64,000 bases of DNA, taken from Cristatella mucedo. Its lineage: Eukaryota; Bryozoa; Phylactolaemata; Cristatellidae. The stretch is taken from contig WPIO01000026.1 in NCBI GenBank assembly GCA_009760855.2, positions 4,779,001 through 4,843,000 on the forward strand, written 5' to 3'. A program made the translations under genes and the position numbers. Of the stretch, positions 47,601 through 55,849 are shown piece after piece; the first letter of the stretch is position 1; every line of letters starts with the position of its first letter. The notes beneath the pieces were generated by a model. The model did no database searches. It was given only the letters and a program-made list of their open reading frames with translations, and was not told the DNA's origin.

Positions 47601-50600
47601 GTCCTACTGCAGGCAATCTTCCATGCTAACTGCAAGCAGGTGAATACGACCACGCTCTTTGGCCACCATAGAAATGAGACTGTTGAATCAGCTACCTGCT
47701 ACTTCACTCGAGGCAGTCCGAAAACTAGCAGTGCAGCCATGCAATGGTAAAGAGCCAAAATATGCCTGGCAGCCATGAAACATAGGTTGGGGCACACCCT
47801 GCAGATATCACTGCCTAAAGCAGTAAAAGCCAACCGTCATTGAGGCCAACACGTGAGGCATGGGGGGGGGAGAAGAATCCAAGGGCAGGAGCAGACTGAC
47901 TATATGCAGGGCTGAACACGAAACTGTTTGCACTGCGATGCTGCCAAAACTCCCGAATGACTGACATAGCAGTCATTGGTAACTCCCACAGCGACATTTT
48001 GAGCTGACTGAAGACCCCTCTGATCGTGCATGAGGAGGTATGCCGGGATCATCTGGAGGGCAACGCATGTACACTGTTGCTGTTCAACAACAGTGCTGAT
48101 TCTGGAGCAACCACGGTGGTCGCATAATGAAACTGATAAAGAACGGAGATCAAACTTATTTTGAATCGCCAACAAGAGCAGTATGCTAAGTGGAGCCTTA
48201 CCATACCACAATGAGTATACCTGTGCCAGCCACAAACAATGTAATGCCAACTGGCAGAAAGATCGACCACAAGCTAAGGCATACACAATGTATAGGGCGA
48301 TAATAGTGGAGGATGTAAGGTGCACGCTCTCGAGCATATGGGTTCGATTCTTGCAGCGGGCGATCCTTTATTGCCAACTGCAAGCTGTGGTAATAGCCGT
48401 GACGGCTCTTCTGTTGCTATACAAAAGAGAAGGTTAAATCAGTTAGAATACAAATGAGGCTGTTTAATCAGCTATTTTATTATTATTAATGTTGTGTGGC
48501 TATTATCCTGCAGGAGCTCGGGCATGTAACAAAAAGCATAGCTTGCCTGTCTGAGAATGAGAGACCGAAGGACAGCAATATAATATTTCTAGTTTAAATT
48601 TTAAGTCCAAAAATAAACCTTGCTAGAGATAATCTTGGATAACCTAGAACCAGCACCCCCATGAGCTGAATTAAACTGAAATAGAGAAATGCTTAACATG
48701 GCAAAACTTGCAATCACGTGAGCTTGAAAAAAGAAGACAGTAAGACAAATACACAGGGTGAGATTACAAATAAACCGGCAAAGTAGGCGGATGAGAGCCA
48801 GTTGAAGCAGTGCATGGTGAGTCGTGATGGCACACTAGGTAAGGCGGTTGCTTTCACGACCTCGGTCCCGAGGTTGTGGGTTCGATTCCTGCGGTGGGCG
48901 ATTCTTTATCGCCACTGCAAGCGGTGGTGATAGCCGTAAAGGCTCTTCTGTTGCTATACAAAATAAGGCTGTTTAATCAGCTAGGTTTTATTTATTATTT
49001 ATTTATGCCCCTATTAATAAGGGGCCTTGCTTCTGAAAAAAGCCTCGAACTGCTTGCCTTGACCGAAATTTGGCTAAAATCGGTAAACTGCCCGGTCATT
49101 AACGATGCTGCCCCGAAGGCTTCTCCATCTTTCACACCCTTAGATCAATCAAAACTGGTGGTTGTTTTAGCTGCTATTGTATGACCCATCTTCAATTTCA
49201 AGCCGCTTGCAGTCTCCTCAAAGCAGTCTTTCGAATCTATTGTTTTTCATTTTATTTATTCATTTTAAGTTCACCCGAAAACAAGCTACCAATAGTGGCA
49301 GTCGTCTATCGCCCACCAGGCACAAAGTCATCCTTTATCTCAAAATTTCTCTGGTCTCGTATCGATTCTGTGTGCAAGAAATCGATATTTCCTCGCTATG
49401 GGTAATTTCAAAATTCATTTTGATAAGAACTTACCTGATGCCTTCATCACTGAATTTCGTGCACTGATTGACTCATTGGCTCTTTTAGCTCATGTGCATG
49501 GCCCTACTCACATCAAGGGTTACACATTCGACTAAACATTCTACCTGTGGCTCGTGTGCATAGCCCTACTCACATCAATGGTCATACACTCGATCAAACT
49601 TTCTCCTACAACTGCACACTAGCATAAATTATTACCAAATTCTGATTATCTGATTATCTGATAATCTGACCACATGCATATCTCATTCAGTCTACAACGT
49701 GCACCCTCCTCCTCATCTAAAATCACTCGAGAATCACTAAACTTCAAGACCCTTAACATCGATGCTGTCCGTGAGAGAATATCTGCACCGTCTCTGCTAC
49801 TCAATTCTCTTTCCGACCTGTTATCTTTGGTCGATTGCTACAATACGAAAGTAACTGACTAGCTCGACGAGTTTGCACATAATAATAATAATAATGCACT
49901 TGATAAAGTGCCCTTAGAGAACTTAATCTCTCTCTAGGCGCTTTACATTTGCTGCAAAGGGAAATGCAATTGAATGGTAAGCAAAATCATGCTGAAAAAC
50001 AAACAAAATGAATAATATGGTTAGGGATGACATACACAGGGTCAGCATGCAAATGTGGTTAGTGGCAGCATGCACAGTGTCAGCACGCATAAGCACATCA
50101 AGGACGAATCACAGGGACCCACTAAATGCTGCCCTAAATAGGTGTGTTTTTAGGTTCCTTTTAAATGTGGTCGGGTCAGGGGATGTTCTGACGCAGGTCA
50201 GGAGGGAGTTCCAGGCTTTGGGAACATACGAACTAAATGTACGGTCTCCAAAGGATTTAAGGTTTGTACATGGTATTTGTAGACTGTTGGATTCCGAAAA
50301 GCGGGTGGTATGATGCTTGGCCTGATGGGGTGGTATATCTGAGAGATAGGCTGGAGCCATAGAATGAAGGGACCTAAAAGTGAGCGACAAAACCTTGAAG
50401 TCAATCCGTTGCTTGACTGGTAGCCAGTGCAGGTCAGCGAGAAGTGGAGTAATGTGGCAACTGCGACGCTCACGACAGACAAGCCTAGCTGACTAAGCAC
50501 ACTGTGCTGCCTCGCCCAGACGGCCTACGGTTTATTACAGACATTAAACTAGCTAGGTCTACAAAGCAAAAGCTTGAAAAAGCATATAAAAGATAAGGAC

Positions 50601-53600
50601 TGTCTATAGACAGGAATACGAGGACTACTGTAGACCGTACCAATCGATTCTAGCAAAGACCAAGCCTAGCTTCTATAAAAATATTGTTAAATCACAGATG
50701 CAGAATCCAGAAATGCTGATGACAATGATAAACTATCTGCTTATCTGCAACCAGGTTAGCTCAGAACCACATGATCCTTGCGAAGATCTAGCTGATCGCT
50801 TCTCTAGCTCCTTTGTCAACGAGACAGAGACAATAGTCATACAATAACAATGAGAATGGACAGAGATCATACGATGAACCTCTGAGTATAGGGTATCTCA
50901 GGGCTCTGTGCTTGGTTACGTTTTTATCACGATTTATACTCTCCCTCTTGCCGATTTGATTGGGAGGCACAATCTAGGCTTTCACTTCTATGCAGATGAC
51001 ACCCAGTTACACCTTTGCTTTGATCCCTCCTAGCCTTCCAGCACGTCGAATTCTCTCAGCTCCCATGCTGCATGTATTGATGACATCTGCACATGGATGA
51101 CAGCAAACGTTCTTAAATTGAATGATTAAGACCAACTTACTAGTTATGGGCAAACCAAGTGTGATTCAGAAATTCGAAAGTTTAACTCACAAACGGCTCT
51201 GCTAAAATTCGGACTTGCTTAGACAGGGATACCACATCTAAATTGGACCATGCGTTTGTGACATTCCGTCTCGACTTCTGTAACTCACTGCTTGCTAGTC
51301 TACTGGCCTGTTCAATCAGGCAATTACAGCTGGTGAAAAACTCAGAAGCCAGGCTTGTCTGTCGTGAGCGTCGAAGTTGCCACATCATACCACTTCTCGC
51401 CCACTTTCACTGGCTCCCAGTTAAGCAACGAATCGATTTCAAGGTTATGTCACTTACTTTTAGGTCCCTTCATTCTTTGGCTCCAGGCTACCTATCAGAT
51501 CTACTCCCCCACCAGGCTAAGCATCGTACCACCAGCTTTTCGGAAACTAACTGTTTACCTATACCTCGTACAAACCTCAAATCCTTTGGAGGTCGTGCCT
51601 TTAGTTTGTATCCTCCCAAAGCCTGGAACTCCTTTGTGACTGGTGTCACGACATCCCCTAACTTGACCACATTTAAAAAGGAACTAAAAGCATATCTATT
51701 TATCACAGCATTTACTGGGTCCGTGTGATTGGTTCTTTATGTGCTTATGCATGTTGACTGTGCATGCTGCCACTAACCATACTTGCATGCTGACCCTGAG
51801 CATGTCACCACTAACCATGTTATTCTTGTTGCTATTGAGCATGCTACCACTAACCATTCGATTGTGCTTCCTTTGCAGTAAACGTAAAGTGCCTAGAAAG
51901 AGATCGAGTTCTCCGAGGGCACTATTAAAATGTATTATTATATTATGTCGTGTATGGACAATAAATTAGCTGTTGCACTCCTCCGCTTAAAGACCGTTGG
52001 TGACAGAAGTTTTAGCTCTGCGGGTCTTAGACTGTGGAACTCACTTCCAAAATTCTAACGCACCGACAACTACTATCCTGCTGCCGACAATGGCACATCA
52101 TTTCCAGCAGTCCTGAGCTGCTACTTCCATGCTACGCACTACCTCAACTGATCTCCTAACTCTACTATGCTTCCCACTTTCTCTTTTTCGAGTGAGATGA
52201 AGTCTGTTGGCTCCCGAATGCGTACCGAAAGCCGCTTAGACTGTGAGTGCGCTATACAAAAATACTCCTGAGTAACACACACAGTCTTTGTGGTTTTGTG
52301 GAGTTCCAGATGGAGGTACATGCATACATACATATATTATTACTAATATTTAGCATCGGTGGCATGAGATAATTACGGGGCAATAAGTAATGCATAATGC
52401 ATCGGAATCGCATGCTCAAGAGATTACTGCTACCTGAGCACAGGCAAAACCGCAAAGAGGTAGCAAAGTGCTTGAGAAAGCTGCCAGCACTCTAATCCGT
52501 CAGAGGCCACCCGGTTCAGTGCATGCTTGAGATGCGATGGTCGCCAGGGAGGGAATTAAGCTCATACAGAAGTGGTGTGATAATACATTTGGGCCGTTAA
52601 TGACAGACCAGCCGAGCTGCCGAGATTTGCACTTGATTGGCGATTACGCGCACAGGCCAGGAGTCTGTAATTAAGAACGTTGCAGCAATGAAGATGCTAT
52701 CATACAAACGAACCAAAAAGTTTGGCTGTCGTGCTTTACTTGTCTTGGCAGGCCCTAATTTCGGAAATGCTCCTCAGCTGAAAGTAGGCCGACTTTACAA
52801 ATTTCTTTTGAGTATACGAATGATTCGGCAAACTAAAGCCAGCACAGCAAATGCAGGAATGGAGGCAGTGGCGGCTGGATGAAGCAGTGCAAGCAAGACC
52901 CGAAAATTGTTTAGGGCATACTGCCTTTAAACAAGAAAGTCGAAGGAAGCCATAGTTCCCCTAATACGTAGAAAGCAAGCCCACGAACGCCAAGACAGTA
53001 CGTGAAAGCAAGTAAAACGAAGCAACGCTATTTTTACGTGGGTCATTTATCCGATCATATAATCTCTTTTCGGACACTATTAATAACTTTTTTGACCCTT
53101 TTTATTCATCAAGTGAGGAAGTAGTTCGAGGGACAAGAGGCGACGAGCTCGAGTCCGAAACCAACGGTGAGAAGGCAGGCAGTCGGGACAACGAGCCTAA
53201 AAGCAGGAAAAATAAAATCCCTAGCGGTGGAATGTGTCATTTACATCAAGCTTATGACTGGCAATTCTGCACCCACCAGTACATGGGCGCACGGGTTTAC
53301 GTAGCCGCTGCCGCTACGCGAATCCTCTGCTTGCGGCCCGAAATTATACGTGCGCAAACAACTCAGAGCTGTGCACAGGCCCTTGCAAACAAGGAGCACT
53401 CGGGAAGTTCGCCGTTTCGCGGAAGTTTGGGGGAAATTTCTGGCAAAAGTTTTCCGAGTCACAGTGCTGAGCAGGCTGCTTCGGTTAGGGAGTAGACGGG
53501 TAGTGGCCGCGTGTTGCGCTAGACACAAACCACGAACCTTCGTTGAGTTCATTTCGGATGCCATGGACCGAAGATATCAATTCTTCCAGAGTCCTGCATG

Positions 53601-53676
53601 AGTAGGCCCCCACTGCCTTAAACTTGGATATTACGCGTTCAATATCTTTCTCGACCGACTCACAGCAGTTCTCCAT
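41599..53676 (-). CDS. RMND5: RMND5A/B orthologue, catalytic RING-type subunit of the CTLH/GID E3 ubiquitin ligase (8 coding exons, complete)
   Basis: Coding exons on the minus strand, 5' to 3': 53676-53538, 44661-44522, 43160-43029, 42899-42799, 42715-42549, 42388-42081, 41911-41757, 41662-41599. They total 1206 nt, or 401 residues plus stop, close to the ~391 residues of vertebrate RMND5A. All junctions are GT/AG and all phases agree. Domains: N-terminal helix region ([19 protein letters not shown]), LisH at about 111-137, CTLH/CRA through about 138-300, and the gapped RING at about 346-388 with C346, C364, H366, C384 and C387. Runs almost identical to the family include [34 protein letters not shown] and KLKCPYCP. 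In other animals RMND5 pairs its RING with MAEA inside the CTLH complex and recruits E2, in cytoplasm and nucleus. The C-terminus (QLHL) departs from the vertebrate QIFF. The start was chosen by alignment to the family N-terminus; the frame stays open 77 codons further upstream. No AATAAA was found within 500 bases past the stop. Confidence 0.95.
41757..41911 (-). CDS. RMND5: RMND5 coding exon 7 (RING, first part)
   Basis: Acceptor taatag|GTACAG, donor AGCAA|gtacgt. It encodes [13 protein letters not shown] and [20 protein letters not shown]. Metal-ligand candidates C346, C364 and H366 lie here. A different frame is open across the same stretch and is only a shadow. Confidence 0.95.
42081..42388 (-). 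CDS. RMND5: RMND5 coding exon 6 (CRA region)
   Basis: Acceptor atgcag|ACATCC, donor CTTCCG|gtaata. It encodes [11 protein letters not shown], then a Ser-rich stretch about eight residues longer than in vertebrates, then [20 protein letters not shown] and [11 protein letters not shown] up to GREELP. Confidence 0.95.
42549..42715 (-). CDS. RMND5: RMND5 coding exon 5 (CTLH)
   Basis: Acceptor tgcag|GTGGGCC, donor CTCAGG|gtgggt. It encodes [27 protein letters not shown] and [14 protein letters not shown], the most recognisable CTLH segments. Confidence 0.95.
42799..42899 (-). CDS. RMND5: RMND5 coding exon 4 (CTLH start)
   Basis: Acceptor ctag|GAAGCC, donor CTCGA|gtaagc. It contains [20 protein letters not shown], the beginning of the CTLH helical domain. 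It ends in GA, completed to Glu by the first base of exon 5. Confidence 0.93.
43029..43160 (-). CDS. RMND5: RMND5 coding exon 3 (LisH)
   Basis: Acceptor tttttag|AGC, donor ATCGAA|gtaagc, 44 codons, phase 0 at both ends. It encodes the LisH motif ([20 protein letters not shown]), expected to mediate dimerisation in this family. Confidence 0.95.
43161..44521 (-). other. RMND5: RMND5 intron 2
   Basis: Bounded by gtgggc and tttttag. About 1.36 kb with no recognised repeat. Confidence 0.85.
44522..44661 (-). CDS. RMND5: RMND5 coding exon 2
   Basis: Acceptor caaag|GCTCGG, donor GATAAG|gtgggc. It contains [20 protein letters not shown] and SRVGKVIDK, the conserved HSSVSRVGK block before the LisH domain. 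Intron 1 upstream is about 8.9 kb, the longest in the gene. Confidence 0.93.
45536..45800 (-). mobile_element. LINE-B 3' end, minus strand
   Basis: Tail gtaatgtaatgtatgtaatg, then the same 260-bp 3' region as at 35812. Shares the 5' truncation point with it (gtgccatagtcggca). Confidence 0.85.
46120..47425 (-). mobile_element. LINE-B with reverse transcriptase, minus strand, in RMND5 intron 1
   Basis: L2-like element. Frame 47477-46791 holds [39 protein letters not shown] and [14 protein letters not shown]. Frame 46750-46178 holds the C-terminal part ([20 protein letters not shown]). The 3' end is at the left (cggagacacattacaa read on the minus strand). The 5' part is missing, and a frame break lies near 46790. 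Imperfectly repeated flanks around ccgtgcatagg at 46090-46120 and 47425-47465 suggest a target duplication. Confidence 0.85.
47545..47700 (+). mobile_element. SINE-1 older subfamily, plus strand, in RMND5 intron 1
   Basis: gactcagatcgtaggttcga, gtcctactgcaggcaatctt, aatgagactgttgaatcagc. Confidence 0.75.
48303..48475 (+). mobile_element. SINE-1, plus strand, with a duplicated tail
   Basis: B box GGTTCGATTCT at 48341, cgggcgatcctttattgcc, and the end ctatacaaaagagaaggtta. The tail segment (acaaatgaggctgtttaatc) then appears a second time before an ATT run. Confidence 0.78.
48812..49012 (+). mobile_element. SINE-1, best full-length copy, plus strand
   Basis: A-box-like TGGCACACTAGG at 48830, palindrome cgacctcggtcccgaggt, B box GGTTCGATTCC at 48881, body ccactgcaagcggtggtgat, and tail TTTATTTATTATTTATTTA. 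It works as a reference for the family. Confidence 0.9.
49020..51946 (+). mobile_element. LINE-A, plus-strand copy with endonuclease and partial RT, split by a second LINE-A
   Basis: Starts inside the APE-type endonuclease ([14 protein letters not shown] near 49045; VVYRPPG near 49305), continues to DEFAH at 49870, and resumes at 50500 with VLPRPDGL. A degraded RT follows (FYADD-like near 50985), then a C-terminal part at 51243-51728 ([14 protein letters not shown]) and the hairpin plus ATT tail. Several stops, frameshifts and an internal deletion before the GVPQGSVLG region make it inactive. Confidence 0.85.
49878..50494 (-). mobile_element. LINE-A 3' fragment nested in the LINE-A at 49020-51946
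   Basis: (TAA)n, then the hairpin and part of the RT C-terminus on the minus strand. GCACA stands immediately left (49873-49877) and again after the right end (near 50499). This is a 5-bp target duplication. Taking the insert out restores the host element's reading frame across the site. Confidence 0.8.
51947..52330 (+). mobile_element. LINE-B 3' portion, plus strand
   Basis: Starts gtcgtgtatggacaataaat (MDNKLAV-like) directly behind a LINE-A tail and ends in gttccagatggaggtacatg with a CATA-rich tail. Confidence 0.8.
52331..53237. other. Unassigned part of RMND5 intron 1
   Basis: No recognised element. Confidence 0.45.
53538..53676 (-). CDS. RMND5: RMND5 coding exon 1
   Basis: Encodes residues 1-46 plus one base. 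It begins [10 protein letters not shown] and ends at GAAG|gttcgt. The single G left over completes a Gly codon with the GC that opens exon 2. [10 protein letters not shown] matches the LEELI element of the family N-terminus. Confidence 0.9.
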
Positions 53677-54110
53677 GGGCCCGTTTGTTGTGAAGGAGCA
53701 TCCGCCGGAAGAGCCTGCGTGCGAGCGAACGACCTGAGTACTCCGGAAGTTGAGGACGGTGCCGCCTTCTGCCACGATCCAAGCCAGTCTCTCGCAATCG
53801 CCAACCAGTGAAATATGAAAAACAATGATGATCAATAGAAGCATCTGAAACTTTTTTTTCTTGCGAGTTGAGTAAGTCACGTACTGCTGCGCCCCGACCT
53901 CAAACACGTGACAGCACTTGCTAGCCAGTAAGCTGCGCCAGAGGAATCACACCGTCTGTATTAACTGGCCGCGCGATGCGCACGCGTCATGAAGTAATCT
54001 GCGTGCATTTTAAATTTTAATAGCGTGCAGAGTTTCTGATCCTCAATTTTTTCTTCTCTAAGAATGTCTTAACAAAATGTGCACGCCCGAAATAACCCGC
54101 CCGACTCCAC
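53677..54110 (-). promoter_or_regulatory. RMND5 upstream region with an NRF1-like motif
   Basis: The 430 bases upstream of the RMND5 start hold a short CpG-rich patch at about 53967-53990. TGCGCACGCGT at 53977-53987 differs by one base from the NRF1 consensus YGCGCAYGCGC. The RMND5 frame stays open to 53907, and that extension would encode a Lys run followed by a hydrophobic stretch. I treat it as 5' UTR. The transcription start is not visible from sequence alone. Confidence 0.3.
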
Positions 54111-54124
54111 GCTGCTAGCTTTAA

Positions 54125-55215
54125 ATAATAATAAAAAATCATGAGACATTTAGGATCCTCAGATAATTAGATCTCTTTCTAACCACTTAAATAAGCTGTT
54201 AAGAAATTACCCTATTTTACCGTGTATTTACCCTTTCCCCCAAATTTGGGGTCAGATAATGGAGAGGGCTTATAAATGGGAGGTTCCTTTGTTTGTTTTA
54301 ATATTGCGCTAAACAACGTACCTACTTTGAATGCCACCCAAAAAATATAAACTGGTCGCAACAATTTGTAGAATAGGCTTGCTTCTCAAGAAGTTTCAAT
54401 AAGTATGGCATTTCAAATGCAATGGGCGGTACGGAAGATTGCACAGTCTAAGAAGATAGTGACGACGACAATGATGATAACAGAGTTTCCACTAAATTTC
54501 AAGCCTGTAATGTGAAAGAAGAAGAAGGAAGGGGAATCATCACTATTGCTGATGCAGAGGATAGTGATAGTGATATGAGTGATTATTATGAATCTTGATA
54601 TTGTTCAGTTCATTCAGCTATTTAATGAACATTTTTTCTAAAAAAATTGGTTAACAAATTTGGATATGTCAAATGGCTAGTGAAAACGTGCAGTGTCTGC
54701 ATGCATAAACACACAAAGTAGACTCTTATGGACCCAGCAAATAACGCTAGGAACAGGTGAGTTCTTAGCTTTTTTCTTAAATGCCATGAAGTCAAAGAAT
54801 GTCGTTACGTCAGGCTGAAGTGAAATTTAGGCTCTGCAAGCATATGCATTGAAAGCGCTGACTCCAAAACATTAATATCGGCTAGAGGTCCAGCGAAACG
54901 ACCTGAGTCGGAAGAGCGGGTAGTACGCTGCTTAGCCTGACCGGGAAGTATTTCGGATAGTTGGCTGGAGCCTGGATAATGAACGGACCTAGAAGTGAGT
55001 GATACAACTTTGTCTTGAATTCGATAGGCTGTTTGGTGGGTAGCCAGTGTAGGTTAGTTAAAAGAGTGGCAATTTCCACGTTCACGATAGAAAAGTGAGG
55101 CTGCAGTGTTTTACTCCAACAATAAACATATTGAACAGACAGGAAGACCTGCGAGTAGTGAGTTACGGAAGTCGAGGCGGTTTGTCGAAAGTGCGTGGAC
55201 CAACTCAGATGTTTA
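54125..55215 (-). mobile_element. LINE-A, degenerate minus-strand copy split by a Tigger remnant
   Basis: AATAATAATAAAAAA and a decayed hairpin at 54126-54200, then RT C-terminal remnants from 54685 to about 55215. About 450 bp of unrelated DNA lies between. Confidence 0.6.
54202..54655 (+). mobile_element. Internally deleted Tigger/pogo-type DNA transposon remnant
   Basis: The left end (taccctattttaccgtgtat, then cccccaaatttggggtcaga) resembles pogo/Tigger terminal sequence. A start-like MPPKKYKL segment near 54330 is followed by SRSFNKYGISNAMGGTEDC near 54395 and an acidic end (EDSDDDNDD; DSDSDMSDYYES), the usual C-terminus of Tigger transposases. The DDE catalytic core is absent. The right terminal repeat is not recognised. 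It interrupts a LINE-A. Confidence 0.55.
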
Positions 55216-55362
55216 TACCAATGTCTAAGCACGTCGACGTCTAGGCTTTCTAAAAGTAGCGCAGGGCTCGTGCAATGTATGCTGCAGATAAATATTTGCT
55301 GGGCATGGGACAGCAGTGTTCGAACTACCTCCGATTGCTCGCTGCCTGTGAACTCAACTTCA

Positions 55363-55849
55363 CTGTGAGTCACAGTAGACGTACATTACGCGTATAAACC
55401 CATCGCCCTCGGAAGTACCGGTCACGGAAGACAACACTGCACCATCTTCCCATGTTCGGCGAGTGCGCCGTATAGTTTGAGTGTATGCCGGCTCCTCTGA
55501 TGAGCCTGTGATGTGGCATGGACGCAGGCCGGTAACCCACTGGTGGCCAGATGGTGGATTCACCATCTGGGTCTGCCGGTGCACAGCTGTGGTCCGCCCG
55601 TGATGTGGTATATACACAGGCCGGTAACCTGCTGGTGGTGAGATGGTGGACTGGAGGAGTGGAGGAGGAGGGCAGACTCGAGTGTGAGAAGGGGGCGAAG
55701 GCAGTCGTGCGTCTTGCTGCTCCATCCCGTGTGCAATAAACCGTTGGCGTTGTTCTGGGCCAGCGTTCCGTATGCCGATGCCGAACCACACGCCGTCTAG
55801 CTGTAATAAGTTAGGTTTGTTTGTCAGTCCGTAAGTCCCTCACAATCAC
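55363..55849 (+). other. Possible solo LTR with internal duplication
   Basis: Starts TGTGAGTCAC and ends TGACGTCACA, approximate inverted ends. It contains two ~95-bp similar units (ggccggtaacccactggtgg at 55529; ggccggtaacctgctggtgg at 55619) and AATAAA at 55734. The flanks do not give a clean duplication, so the boundaries are uncertain. Confidence 0.35.

Larger units (their letters stand above)
44662..53537 (-). other. RMND5: RMND5 intron 1
   Basis: About 8.9 kb. Contains LINE-B (45.5, 46.1-47.4 and 51.9 kb), three SINE-1 copies and the nested LINE-A pair at 49.0-51.9 kb. A pyrimidine-rich CT stretch lies at 45005-45300. Confidence 0.85.
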
